A stretch of DNA of 64,000 bases from Blakeslea trispora (taxonomy: Eukaryota; Mucoromycota; Mucoromycetes; Mucorales; Choanephoraceae): assembly GCA_025331445.1 (NCBI GenBank), contig JAIWNE010000125.1, positions 32,891 through 96,890 on the forward strand, read 5' to 3'. Positions 34,001 through 45,239 of this stretch are shown here, piece by piece (the first letter of the stretch is position 1; every line of letters starts with the position of its first letter). Position numbers and translations under genes: made by a program. Under the pieces are notes generated by a model. That model worked only from the letters and a program-made list of their open reading frames with translations. It was not told where the DNA came from and made no database searches.

Positions 34001-34708
34001 TCATAACCATCTCCATACACAACTAAAGAAAAGAAATTAGTTTAAAAACACAATACTTCCGCGCTCTTGTTTACTTTTTCTTTGAGCTGTCAAACGAGGT
34101 GGACGTTTGATCTTGGGCATAAATAGTTCTGAAAATTTAAGAATCTTGTTCTTTTCGAATCCAGGAAAGATTTGCTGCACATCCATTTGAGAAGAAGGTT
34201 GACTGGGTTCGGGTAAATCCAATTCCATGGGTTCCTGTTTAATGTCAGGTTCTTCTTCTTCTTCGGAATCATAATTATCAGTGACAAGAGCTAGACGCGA
34301 CCGAGGTAGGTTCTTCTGAACCATGCCCATACCACGTCGATAATATTTTTCTTGTTCGTCAGGTATAGCTTCATCAAAATCAGAATAATCCACAGCGTCT
34401 TTTGAGTGTGCTGTAGGTATGTTGGGAATACGATCGAGTTGAGTAGGCTCGTCTTCGTCGTCTTCATCATCACTCTCGCTAGTTTTGCGTGAAACGTTCT
34501 CGAGACCGAACGTGTCGCCACTAAAGATCTTTGACATGACGTTGGCATCGACACTGGATAATGTTTCTCGCAAGTCCTAGTTTTTAAAAAAAAAATAAGA
34601 TCAACTTTTTTGAACCACGAGTTGTTTTGTTTGCTTTACCTCATCAAGATCGCTTTCAAGGCGACCTTGTTCATCAACATTACCAAAGAAATAACCTGCC
34701 AATGACAT
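31028..34708 (-). CDS. TAF1: TFIID subunit TAF1 (no bromodomain)
   Basis: Largest TFIID subunit, nuclear, supporting RNA polymerase II initiation. Exons 34640-34708, 34075-34576, 33677-34022, 31847-33620, 31499-31797, 31258-31444 and 31028-31204 give 1117 aa. The N-terminus (YFFGNVDEQGRL) looks like the TBP-binding TAND region. Acidic stretches precede the long conserved DUF3591 core (RPLIQLPLNTDLHFSR, IGEPFVLDIGDTSPF, RQRLKEFLEFHRR). The C-terminus carries a CX2CX4HX6C zinc knuckle (CGNCGQMGHMKTNKNC). No bromodomains follow, unlike animal TAF1 and like yeast Taf1. The stop lies 137 bp before the MSH2 start on the same strand. Confidence 0.92.
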
Positions 34709-34965
34709 TGTATTCTTTTTCTTTTTGGGGTTTTTCTAATTTCAAAAACAAAAGACAAGGAAAAAAAAAATTAAAAGAAAATTGAAAGTTGGTGTTGGCC
34801 AATCAAATTAAGTTTTACTTTTTCATGCACTTTTTTTATTCTTTTAAAATAGCGGTTCATGGACATCAGTTGCTAGGCAAAGAAAAAAACCCATTTTATC
34901 CATAGCAATCATTTTGCACAAGATGCATTGAATCAATTCAGGAGGCTGTTTATTAAAGGGGTTGT

Positions 34966-36146
34966 CTAACTGACGATTTGCATGTCTTGTTTTCTATCTT
35001 TAGCATAAATGTCTTTGTATTTGTTATAAATACTCTCTAGTTCTTGAATGTAAAGTGCTTGTGTCTCTTTCAATTGTTCTTCTGTAGGCTCAGTCTGGCC
35101 TGCTTTCAATTTGGGTACTGAGATGGGCTTACCCACTGTCAAAGAGTTTAGTTTGAGTTCCCTTTATTTTGTTATTGTTTCTTACCAACAGTCACCACTG
35201 GGTGTCGATAAGGAATTAAACCTACATCATCTGTTGTAAAGTTAGATTTCTGCTTTTTTTTTCTTGAAAAAAACCAAAATGATACTCTACAGTTAAAAAC
35301 ACCTCGAGCATGAAACAAAGGCACAGTAAAGCCTAAACTATGTTGCATCTTTTTTTGAATTTTCCAAAGCCAAGTTCCCTGATGATTATCCACCTGTTGA
35401 TACAAATCATTCTCTCCAAATGAAAAAGTAGGCACTAAATCAGCACCATGACGTATCGCCATCCGAATAAAGCCCAGTCGTTTCTTCAGTGTCAAGTCAG
35501 TTATACCAGGACGAGCACTGAGGGATTCAGCAGCTCCTCCGATCACGATCACAATCGATCGACCCGGGCCTGAACTCAAGATGTGTTCACATGAATGACG
35601 AGACACGGAAGCAAGTCCCATCGCCAAGATGATCTCGCGGTAGATGGGCAAGTTAAAGTTGGTCGTCAATGTCAAGAGGGAAGGAAAGATACCTGGAAAC
35701 TTGTCTGAGAATCCTGTGGCCTCTGTACCGAAATTACCAATGGCACCTAAACTGATGATACCATGGGGGTGATAGCCAAAGATATAATTTTTCTTAGGGT
35801 CCAGATCGGCCTCTTTGACTAATTGGATAGGGAAATAATCTACAAAATAACGCCAGCATGGTAATTGTCGAAACCATTCTGAACGACGGCCACCGTTTTC
35901 CGGGCACCTGTCTCGGATCATATAGACAAGATAGGCAAAGTGTAATGGCCATAGGAAGGGGAGACAGAGTGTCCAACAAAAGAACATGAGGGAATTGCCC
36001 AGTAAGAAAATCCAGGTGAGGATAGCTGCTGTCTGAAGTCGACGCTCGAATGGGACTCGTAAGGGAGCCCATCGAATATGAGCCATTGAGTCATCTTTAG
36101 ACTTATTGTTTTGACTTTTTTCTATGGATTCCTCTTTTTGCGTCAT
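34966..36146 (-). CDS. DGA1: Diacylglycerol O-acyltransferase type 2
   Basis: Endoplasmic-reticulum/lipid-droplet enzyme that makes triacylglycerol from diacylglycerol and acyl-CoA. Exons 35291-36146, 35186-35230 (45 nt) and 34966-35135 give 356 aa. A hydrophobic hairpin (about residues 38-75) anchors the protein. The catalytic YHPHG motif is at 125-129, and SRHSCEHIL, GGAAESLSARPG and RGVFNYDVGLIPYRHP follow, as in DGAT2 enzymes. The short middle exon is supported by the continuous NYDVGLIPYRHPVVTVVGKPI reading (shown here in part). Mucorales are oleaginous, so several paralogues are likely elsewhere. Confidence 0.93.
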
Positions 36147-36776
36147 CCGTACGTTTTTAAAAGAAAGAGAGATGGTGTAAGGTATGAAGCATAAAAAAAA
36201 AATATAGAAAAATAAGGTTAGAGCACCGACTAAAAAAAACGCTTATGGAAACATTGACGTCTGTTTTTTAAAAAAAGGTACAGTTGCAAAGAAGACTTTT
36301 CTTTATCTTATTAAATGAGCAAAAGTGCTTATTCTCGCGAATTGTAACGTAATAGTACGAACTGAACGAGTTTGAAACATCTGATAAATTGTCTCTTATA
36401 AGAAGAAGAAAATAAGAGATTAGAAACCAAGGTATAAGAGGAATCACATAACAAAATAACTATGGTAGTCCTAAGGACAGACATGTTTAGTTTATAAATG
36501 AATAAAAATCAGCGGTTGTAAAGAATATGTTAGTCTTTAAGATAACTACTATAAACGGTGCTGCTCTGGCATGCCGTTTTTCGCAATCATCATTAAAAAG
36601 AGTATGACATCCTCGATATTTCATTATGACTTTAATATAGATCATGATTGTCAATTAGCAATCAACAGCTTTGTTTGCTTTAGTGAATTACTGTTTTAAT
36701 TGACAAGCAAAGATTCTAGAAGGCTCTTGATGGATTACCTCTGTTCAAGTATTTCATGGATTGCATTGACTGTAGG

Positions 36777-37200
36777 CTAAATAGACTTGGTTGATCTTTG
36801 CATGATTAGTGTAACCCAATGATTCTTGTTGGATGTTGAACTGACCAAAGACAAAGGCTTGCCACCTATTGGGCACAATGTATCATTGTATTGAGACAAA
36901 GTAGGAATGTACTTGTAAACATCAATAGCACTATACGCTATAATGTGGCATACCAAAAAGCACATAAAGCAGTCTGGACACACTCAGGGACATTGAGCCA
37001 ATGAGATTCGACGACAAGAGTGTTGGCATCAACGTGAGCCTTGATGCTGGCTACTTTTTCTGTAATACCAATGCAGATTACATTTTTTGTAACTGTCTGA
37101 ATCATAAATACAACCAGCAATATAAGCTGTATAAGTAGATCAACCATTCATGCAAACGTATTCATATGAATAACATACAGCTGTTTTTTGACATGATCAA
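36777..37200 (-). pseudogene. Possible decayed gene for a cysteine-containing secreted or membrane protein
   Basis: Three minus-strand reading segments follow one another in different frames. One reads CYSYEYVCMNG, is broken by TGA, then continues STYTAYIAGCIYDSDSYKKC. Another (36938-37147) begins with a hydrophobic stretch and runs to ECVQTALCAFW. A third (36777-36983) ends near YKYIPTLSQYND...LIMQRSTKSI. Their composition is protein-like, but no splice set joins them cleanly, which suggests frameshifts and stops in an old gene. I recognise no family, and undetected introns could explain part of this. Confidence 0.3.
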
Positions 37201-37841
37201 CATGCATTTGTTCCACTGATACAAGAGCATTAATATAGTATCCTACTCTCTCTTACTGCAGAATAATGAACAGTAATTACTGCAATTAATCCATGCCAAT
37301 GTCTTCTCTTTGTATGCTAAGAAACGAGATCTGGTATTTTTATAGTGTCCAGTAAAGAGCCCAAATGACCATTGATATAGACTAGTCTACAAATCGAAAA
37401 AATGACAATCAATTGTATGATGGCATTGATCAGTAATGTAGTCGATTTGCTTCACAAGACAAAAGAGAGAGAAAAAACATTATTTTCCCACTTTCTCTTT
37501 AACTATTATAAAAATAAATATTTTACAAAGGAAACAAAGCTGTTTTTTAGACAATGAGCTACTTCAAAGGCATGTAGTTTATCATGATTGCTGTCGCGTA
37601 CCTGTATAGATCAAAATAAATAGGCTTTTTTTGTGGTTTTTTTTTTTTTTGAAGGCGTGGTGAGTCATCCATACAAGGGTTATAAACATTTGTAGTGAGA
37701 CCATGAAAAAAAAGTATGCCCGTAATAAATTCTTAATAGAATCAAAAACTACGAAGCTTGTTTTGACCTTAATACAGCTGATGACTCCGTCTTTATAGAT
37801 TATACTCTGGCTCATTTTGTGAATGCTGTTTTCCCTTTGAG

Positions 37842-38096
37842 TTGTATATTACAAAGGTCAGGGTATGGCTAATACAATTTGACAACTATATCAAGCTTTC
37901 TGAACTACCTGACTTTTTTCTCTGTAGCCATTTTACAGCATTGGAAGGTGATACCAATCTTAGGCCATATATCAAGTTCCATACTTCCTTAGACAGGAGA
38001 AAAATTGGCTGTCTTTTGATCGAGGTCAAATCTATAACCCAAAACAAAATGAAAAAGAAACGAAATCATCAACTGGATTCGGCAGCCAATAATTGA
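37842..38096 (+). pseudogene. ORF fragment, 84 aa, unknown family
   Basis: The ORF includes FTALEGDTNLRPYIKFHT and CLLIEVKSITQNKMKKK, protein-like text suggesting the end of a larger protein. The upstream sequence has no continuing frame and no promoter-like signal. It may be a remnant of one of the multicopy gene families of Mucorales; I cannot name it. Confidence 0.25.
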
Positions 38097-38475
38097 AAAT
38101 AAACAATTAAGCCCTGCTACCCTTCATTAGTAGTTTTTGAACTTGTCTTCTTATTGTATTTCGTATTTTTTCTCTTTATGCAAAAAAAAAAAAGTTTTTA
38201 CCATCAAGTTCAAATGTCTTGTTTTATAATTTTAAATTGAACATCTGCAATGGTACCTTCATGCCAAATGAAAAGTCCATTTTTTTTAAAATTGGAAGTG
38301 GAGACCTTAACCTGTCTGTTAAAGAACATGAGCTCATAATGCAAATAGTTTCCTTTATTTTCAAAAGAACAATCACTTGTTGTATTCCTATACAGTATTC
38401 GTTTTCGGCAAAGGAAAAAAGTCAAGAATTTCTTTTATTCAACGCTACTTGCAAGCAAGCTACAGAATGGCTTGT

Positions 38476-39656
38476 TTACATCTTGGCTTCACCATATACA
38501 GTACCTCCATCACAAGTCACAATAGCACCATTGGTATAGTGTCCAGCACGAGAAGAGAGGTAGATACAAGTGCCTGCAATGTCTTCAGGACTACCAATGC
38601 GGTGTACCTTTCAAAGACATTAAAATGAAATTCATGTGTCTGTTATCATAAAACTTTACCGGTACTTTGGCTACAATGGAATCATGGAATTTGTCCAAAG
38701 TGGCCTTCATCATCTTGGATTGAAATGCACCAGGAGCAATCACATTGACTCTGACACCTCTTGATCCTAATCTACCTGCCATATGGCGTGACATATGATG
38801 TAAACCACCTTTGGAAGCAGAATAAGCATAGGTTTCTTGCATAGGAGGCTAAATTTCTTTTTTTTTTAGTCATCATCTATCCGTTAAGCTATTTCCACAC
38901 ACACGCACCAAACACATACTCTAATACCATCAATTGAGCCAATATTAATGACTGAAGTTGTTTGTTCTAATGTAGCTTTAGCTGTCAACAAAGGAAGACA
39001 TCTAATGCATTTTGATTAATATTGTTTAACAAAAAGCTTTTTTCTCAAAAACTTACGCTTGAGTTAATGTAAAGATACGTTTCAAATTCAAATTGACAAC
39101 TTTTTCAAAAGCATCATCCGGATAAGTGTCGACAGCTTCATTCCAATTAGCACCAGCATTATTCACCAAAACATCAAGATCTGCCAATTCAAAGTCAGTC
39201 TAATAAACACTACATTGCATTCTAGGAATACTTACGATCTTCATGTTTGGACAATTCAGAAACTAAACGTTTTATTTCATCTAGTTTCTGTAAATCAGCA
39301 GGAATAGCAATGCATTTTCCGGGACCTTTTTCAGTCAATTCTTTTGCTACCTAAATAAAGAATTTCATGATGACAAGTCCTATAGCTTAAGGTGTGTTCT
39401 TCTTTTACCTTGTAGCAAACATCGGCTGAACGACTTGTGATATACACTTTTGAGCCAGCAGAAACAAATCCCTTGTGTTTTTGTTAATTTTGTGAGCTAC
39501 TCATGAATTGAGCACTTACTGTAGCAATCATTTCACCAATGCCTCTAGAGCCACCTGTGACAAGCACAACCTTATTTTGATTTTATTTTTTTGTTGTTCA
39601 TTCTTGTTTTCTTTATTTACCTTGTCTTTGACATCAAACAATTTGGAATAATCCAT
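38476..39656 (-). CDS. Short-chain dehydrogenase/reductase (3-oxoacyl reductase-like)
   Basis: NAD(P)-dependent SDR of 263 aa. Exons: 39621-39656, 39520-39570, 39409-39471, 39236-39350, 39057-39180, 38920-39001, 38660-38848, 38476-38607. The cofactor motif TGGSRGIGE is formed across the first two exons. NNAG, the catalytic YSASK and the substrate-loop proline region (VIAPGAFQSKM) are present. It resembles RhlG/FabG-like cytosolic reductases in length and in its C-terminal GTCIYLSSRAG...CDGGT; the substrate is unknown. No targeting signal is seen, and the end EAKM is not a standard peroxisomal PTS1 tripeptide. Confidence 0.88.
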
Positions 39657-39796
39657 TTTTTTAAATAAAGTAAAAAGAAAGGAATAGGGAAAAGAAATAG
39701 AAAAAAAAAGGCGAATCTTTTTTTAAACAACCATCCTGAAAGGGCTGACTAATGGATTTTCTCATAAAAAAAAAATTGAAATTCATGTAAACTACT

Positions 39797-40681
39797 TTAA
39801 GCTTTTTCAAAGGCCAAAAACTTTTCATAGAAATCTACCAGCTAAAAAAAAAAAGAAATGTATTTGAGAAACCTCTAAATCGAAATAAGCATCATCATTT
39901 ACCTTGAGTGGCTTTTTAGAGGCAATGAGTGTGGTAGGGTAGGCAGCCAATTTACCATCCGCCCTATACAAATCATGGTTAACATGTTGACTTGATTTAT
40001 AAAGATATCTATTTACCAACGAACAATGCCTTCCAATCCTCTTTCTTTTTCAGAATACTTGACTTCTTTCACTTTGATGATATCATCCCAATTGGCATTG
40101 GATCTAAATGTCTTGTCATTGACTTCACTTTCTGAATAATCTGATTCATCTTCGCTTTCTCCTAAATCAAAGTGAACACGAAATACAATTATCAAAAAAA
40201 AATACTATGCCTTACCTTTCCATTCCGTCTCATTTGTTTCATCTGCACTCTTCTTTTCCTTGGTTTTACCTTGTATTTCTTTCATCACTTTTTTACGATT
40301 TTCTTCACCACCATACACTTCCCAATATTCATCAACGAGAGCTGTTGCATTTTCACTTTTTTTTTAATAAAAATAATGAGTCCTAGTTGTTTTATCGACT
40401 ATTTAAGCAACATACAGTGATTCAGCAGGTTCCCAGGTACTTTCTTTATCTGTATAACCTATCCATTTTACAAGATACTTTAATATGCTTTTTTTGTTCT
40501 GTTTATAGGGTGTTAATATTCGAGAAAGGCGAGCAAAAAAAGAAAAAAGACAAAGAAGAGGTCATACCTTTGAAACAAATATCTTGTGGCTTTTAATTCT
40601 TTCCACTTCATATTCTTCTTCTGATTCTGGTTCTCTTGCTCTTTTACGACTGCTTTGTTTTCTATCTCTGTTTCGCGCCAT
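39797..40681 (-). CDS. HP1-like chromodomain/chromoshadow protein
   Basis: Heterochromatin protein that would read methylated H3K9. Six exons are inferred: 40568-40681, 40416-40498, 40216-40355, 40017-40161, 39903-39963, 39797-39841. They give 195 aa. The chromodomain (about residues 23-70) has EYEVERIKSHKIF, YLVKWIGYTDKESTWEP and the three aromatic cage positions Y, W and W. A charged hinge follows, then a C-terminal chromoshadow-like region (GLEGIVRWADGKLAAYPTT...LVDFYEKFL). The acceptor for exon 2 is chosen at AACAG because it keeps frame and restores the strand before YLVKW. Confidence 0.88.
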
Positions 40682-41111
40682 AGTTTCGGTTAAAGTAATA
40701 AGAAAAAATTGTTTTATGGCAGCATAAAGCATTTTCTTAAAAAAAAAAATCACACCTTTCAGACACATTTCGTAAATGCAAGTCAGAAAATCGTTGTGTC
40801 ACAACAAGCCGAAAAAGAGACAGGATTAAGTGGATGCTGTGTAAACTACTTTTATGCTGTTATATCAAATCAGTTTCTTCTTGGCGTCTAACGCGCAACT
40901 AATAGAACGCGTTTTCAAGAACCTTGTGGACATTTCTTTTTTTAATCAGACAGACCATTTTCTTTTTTTTTTCGTGTTGAAACTTACACAGTGTAATTCA
41001 GGTACAAAAGTATCTCGTTTTTTATTGGCCAATTGAATCTATCGGATTTTTGCTTTCTCCCTGTTGCCCAAGAAACTCTAAGAAGATAGAAAAATTGGTC
41101 GTTCAAAAAGG

Positions 41112-41119
41112 TATAAAAG
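41112..41119 (+). promoter_or_regulatory. TATA box
   Basis: AGGTATAAAAGACCCC is a strong TATA context about 120 bp upstream of the small ORF starting at 41235. Confidence 0.4.
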
Positions 41120-41234
41120 ACCCCGTACAACAATACAGAGATTATTGTGGCATTTACTGACTTGAACTAATACTTTTCAAAAGTTCTGATTGCCTAATTT
41201 GTTGTTTAGAGAACCTTCCTCTGAAATCATCAGA

Positions 41235-41360
41235 ATGAACTATCTCCAATCTCAAGACTTTGCTATTTACTCTTTATTAAGCCGCCTCTACATAAGTTTG
41301 CTAACCTACAGCATGGTGCTCATTGCAGGTTATATATTGACTCTCCACATTAAAATATAG
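41235..41360 (+). CDS. Possible 41-aa membrane peptide (tentative)
   Basis: The short ORF starts MNYLQSQDFAIY and continues with a hydrophobic stretch (LISLL-type, then MVLIAGYILTL) long enough for one membrane span. It is supported only by the upstream TATA box. No homologue is recognised, and it could be a chance ORF or the first exon of an unrecognised transcript. Confidence 0.2.
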   Translation: MNYLQSQDFAIYSLLSRLYISLLTYSMVLIAGYILTLHIKI

Positions 41361-41672
41361 ATCTTACAAGGCATAAAGTTTTACTATTTCGCATAATGGA
41401 CACGCCCCCCCCCTTTTTTTTTCTTGGGCAAAAAAAAAAAACTCAAAATGACAATGTTATTTTGTGTCAATATATTGTGTGTGATAGAGCATATATTGCT
41501 CTTCAATGTTTCTTTACTAAAGAAAACGCATCGCTGTTGTCATGGAATCAAATTAATTATTACGATATAAAAACTTGTTTCATCATCAGTTTTATTTCTA
41601 TCTATCCTTTTCTAGCATGGTTTTCTTAGTAGAGAGAGAGAAAGCATATTACCAACATCTTGAAAGGTAAGT

Positions 41673-42743
41673 TTAAGCTCTTAATGCACCATCCAAACGA
41701 ATAACAGATCCATTCAACATTCTATTGCGGATGATTTCCATGGCTAACTGAGTAAATTCAGCTGGTTTACCATAACGAGAAGGGAACAATGAAAATGGTG
41801 CAGCTGGTGAAGCGTTTCGATTTACCATAGGTGTATCTACAAACCCAATAAAAACAAGGATGAGTTTCTCTTTCTTTAAAACAAAATCCAGCTATTCATG
41901 CTTACCAAATGGACCAGGAGCAATGCTCATCACTCGAACACCATGACCAGCTAGTTCTCGAGCCATAGGCAATGTGAAACCAGCAATGCCCGCTAAATAA
42001 AGATAAATTAGCCATTTTTTTTTAGATACATAGCTATCTCTCTATTTACCTTTAGATGTTCCATAACAAACCAAGGCACCATCTAGGCCAAGCATAGAAG
42101 AAGCAGTAATGATAACACCCTTTTCTTGATCCTCATTAAAAGGTGTATTGCGTATCAATTGTTCAGCTACCTTTTGAGCAACGCAATAGGTACCTAGTAA
42201 GTTTACCCTGATGACATGTTCAAATTGAGAATAGCTCGTCAAGGCCTTTTGTTCTCCATAGCCCTCTAATGTTTTAGGAGGGTAGACAATACCACTGCAT
42301 AGGATTGCACCAGCTAGCGGGATGTTTGCAAAATGATTCAGTGTACTTGCAAGGGATTGGTTGACATTAACCTAAAAGTTAATGGTTAGAGTTGTATGAT
42401 AGAGAGAGAGAGAGAGAGAGAGAGTCATCTTACTTCTTGAGTCACATCAGTCAATCCAGGTGAGAAACATTTTTCTTGTCCAAGTTCATCCACAAGTGAT
42501 TTGGTAGCTTCTTGATTGATATCAAAGATCTTTTATTTTTTTTCTCAAAATAAGCAACATGTATTTTCCCTTAGTTTCCTCAACTTACAGATACAAAAGC
42601 ACCTTGTTTGATTAAATGACGAACAACATCTTCACCTAGACCACTTGCACTATAACAACAAATTAGAGAAAACCCCCCCTCCAAGTAACAATGAAAATAA
42701 CAAACCCTCCAGTAACAATGAAAAGATTTCCTTCAATATGCAT
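41673..42743 (-). CDS. SDR, 3-hydroxyacyl-CoA dehydrogenase type 2-like (HSD10-like)
   Basis: Exons 42706-42743, 42589-42649, 42434-42529, 42050-42371, 41906-41992 and 41673-41836 give 255 aa, the HSD10 length. Motifs: TGGASGLGE for the cofactor, FDIN for NAD preference, the ITASSMLG serine, YGTSK for catalysis, then [17 protein letters not shown] and IAPGPFDTPM, which match HSD17B10 closely. The family oxidises 3-hydroxyacyl-CoAs in mitochondria; no clear presequence is visible here, so the location is uncertain. Intron 1 starts GTTTGT, a less usual donor. Intron 3 contains a (GA)n run. Confidence 0.87.
42401..42424. repeat. (AG)n microsatellite in intron of HSD10-like gene
   Basis: Twelve AG units fill much of a 62-nt intron close to its 5' splice site. 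They read CT on the transcript. Confidence 0.9.
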
Positions 42744-42873
42744 TTTCTTGCTTGTTTAAAAAATTTTATTATTTCGATGGAGAGTGATATATATATACAA
42801 ATAATACTTCTTTTGTTCGCCCAAAAAGGCAATTTTGTGGAAATATTAAAAAACGATAGAAAAAAGAATTTGT

Positions 42874-44105
42874 CTATAGGTCCATTCTTCTGGAAGCAGT
42901 TCTTGTATAAGAAGCCAAATGCCATTCAACATCAGCATCTGCCAAATCAACAGTACCAAGCTTGATTTCATAAGCTATAAAATAGACTAAATGAGATAAA
43001 CCATTTCTTTTTTCACTAAAACAAAAAACACTTACGTCTCATTTCAAAACGAGGACCTACTTCTGCTAATTCAACTTGATTGCCTGTCTTTACATAAACA
43101 TGATGTCTAATAAGAAAAGAAACAATGAATACCTTGTCTCTCAAAAAAGAGTCAATTCTTTCTGTGTGTTTTTTTTTTTTACCTGAATGAGATATAATCA
43201 CTATCGTTATAAAAAGTCATTACTCGCTTTGTATCATCTTTGGGAACGGGAAACAAATATTTCAGAATATTCGTGATTCTGCCACCCAATTTAGAGTTAA
43301 AGTTTTCAAAGATCAAATGAGGAAATGCTTCCGACACAGTGCCTTGGTCCTTGATATCGTGGCGAAGTACAACATTATGTAAAGAAAAGTAACAAGTGGG
43401 ACCATAAGGAAAATGACTGACAATCATACCATCTATTGACACATAAATAATTCATTCTCGGGGGTTTGTACCGTTTTCTCTTCTTACCGGGTTGACCACG
43501 ATGTTCATGCAACACAATTAAATCGGTCACTTCATTGGCTCTACAAGCATCTACAATTTCCTTCATAACATGACCACCACGATTGATACGTTGACTGTTG
43601 GGAAAGACAAGACGCATTTCTTTAGAGAATTGTTGTAAACGACTACTGGGGTCTCGAGAAGTGGTGATCAAGATCTTGGGATCGTATACACCAGCACGAG
43701 CATATTCGTCATCTTCATGTGCTGTGGGAGCTTTTTGAAAGAAAAAAACCATTTAGAAACCGAAAGAAGTCAAAGACTATAATAATACCTTCTTGTGCCT
43801 GATCGTAACCAAAATCTTCTTTTGATGACTTGTCCATACTTCTTAATTCAGTAGGCACTTGCTTGCCCTCTGTTTATTAAAAGGAATGGAATCTAGTTAG
43901 TTTCTTTTTTGGTGTTTATGATTCTTGTGGTTGACATACGTTCAAGAGCATCTTTGATCTTTTGTTTGCGTTCATAGATGGTACGCTCCTTTGATTCTAA
44001 TGACTTTTTGTACAAATATTCTCTTCGAAGACGAGTGTTTCTACGAATCTATTGTGTTGACTTTAGTTGAGTTGTCTCCATTGTGAATGTGCAATAGGTT
44101 ACCAT
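42874..44105 (-). CDS. IMP4: U3 snoRNP Brix-domain protein IMP4
   Basis: Nucleolar protein of the SSU processome that guides U3-18S pairing. Exons: 44103-44105 (ATG only), 43940-44048, 43789-43869, 43488-43730, 43183-43432, 43036-43106, 42874-42974, giving 285 aa. The start of the mature frame [15 protein letters not shown] has no in-frame ATG nearby; the ATG is supplied by a GTAACC donor 54 nt upstream, which restores the family's usual N-terminus. The Brix signatures [38 protein letters not shown] and VGPRFEM are present. It lies 130 bp from the HSD10-like start on the same strand. Confidence 0.93.
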
Positions 44106-44293
44106 ATTAAATAGAAGAATAAGAAATTGTATTTCTCGAAAAAAAAAAAAAAGCAAGATTTCATATACACTACAGAATTAGAAACAGATCAAATGAGACT
44201 GTCTTTGCTCATTTCTTTCACAGTGCAGCGGCTTAGATTTAAACATTAAAAAAAAAAAGCTCTCTCAATCTTGCGGATTTTTATTATTACTAG

Positions 44294-44350
44294 CCGTGCA
44301 GTCTTGCTACGCTCAACTTTGGCGTTACCCTCCGGAGGGACCTCATGGGT
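44294..44350. repeat. GC-richer block with palindrome CCCTCCGGAGGG
   Basis: An abrupt change from A/T-rich DNA to a balanced block containing the perfect 12-bp palindrome CCCTCCGGAGGG and a TTG/CAA-closed mini-hairpin. It has no ORF. It may be the end of a mobile element or a structured RNA remnant. Confidence 0.4.
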
Positions 44351-45239
44351 GATAAATAAACAAATTAGGCTCAATCAGGAAATGATCAATGCTTACGCTT
44401 TTTTTTTTTTGTTGAAATTGCTAATATGAAGCATTGAGAATAGAAAGATTTATAACACCGAGTAGAGCACAAATGGGGCATGAAAAAGGGCATTAATGAC
44501 ATCAAGTGAACATATAGCAACAATGAGAGTACTCTATAAGCAATAAAGGCTATTCATTGTATAAAATTTCAGTAGTTATTACTGTCTTCGCGTGAGGGGT
44601 AGGGACGACCTTCCCCCACAACCCCCCTCCCAGCTGGTTTAAACTTAATCTATATAATGTAATCATTGCTTATTTGGGTGGGATGCTAAACACTTTCATG
44701 TTACGTGATAATACAGTTGATTGCCAACTTGGCGGACTCGATAACAAGTGCATTGAATAAGGGTTTTATTTACAATATAGCAGCAGTGAAGTTCCCAACT
44801 ACCATTACAGAGATAAACAAAGCAAACTTTAGTGAATGAAAATGACAAAAAGCAACGGAGATGAACAACAAGCAGTGTCTACACGTTTTAGCCTATAAGA
44901 AACTTACGGATACTAAAATAACGGACACGGACAAACACATATACCACTCGAGCTTTAAAGATATGATGCCTGCCAAACAGGTTTTGCTGAAAGCAGTTGC
45001 TTCTCTTTAGAAAAAGCCTGTATTGAACGAATTCAAAATGTGCTCTATAGAACACTTACTGTCAAGCATATTCAACAAAATAAAACCCAGCAATTGAAGA
45101 GATTTTATACGAGCAATCAAGAAGGACCAATCTCAACTCTCCCCCCCCCTCCTCGAACTAAAGGGCATTAGCGAAGTCGTCCTTGATTTAACAAAAGAAG
45201 TTCATAAAATCCTCAAATTTAGCTGTATTTCTCTTTTAA

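Larger units (their letters stand above)
36147..38475. other. Gene-poor interval with decayed reading frames
   Basis: 2.3 kb between DGAT2 and an SDR gene. It contains the pseudogene candidate at 36777-37200 and a stray ORF at 37842-38096. The rest (36147-36776, 37200-37841 and 38097-38475) is A/T-rich with nothing I can support. Confidence 0.5.
40682..41672. other. Intergenic region with TATA box and tiny ORF
   Basis: 1 kb upstream of the HP1-like gene and downstream of the HSD10-like gene. It includes a TATA box at 41112 and a 41-aa ORF at 41235-41360. The remainder is homopolymer-rich and shows no coding signal. Confidence 0.45.
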
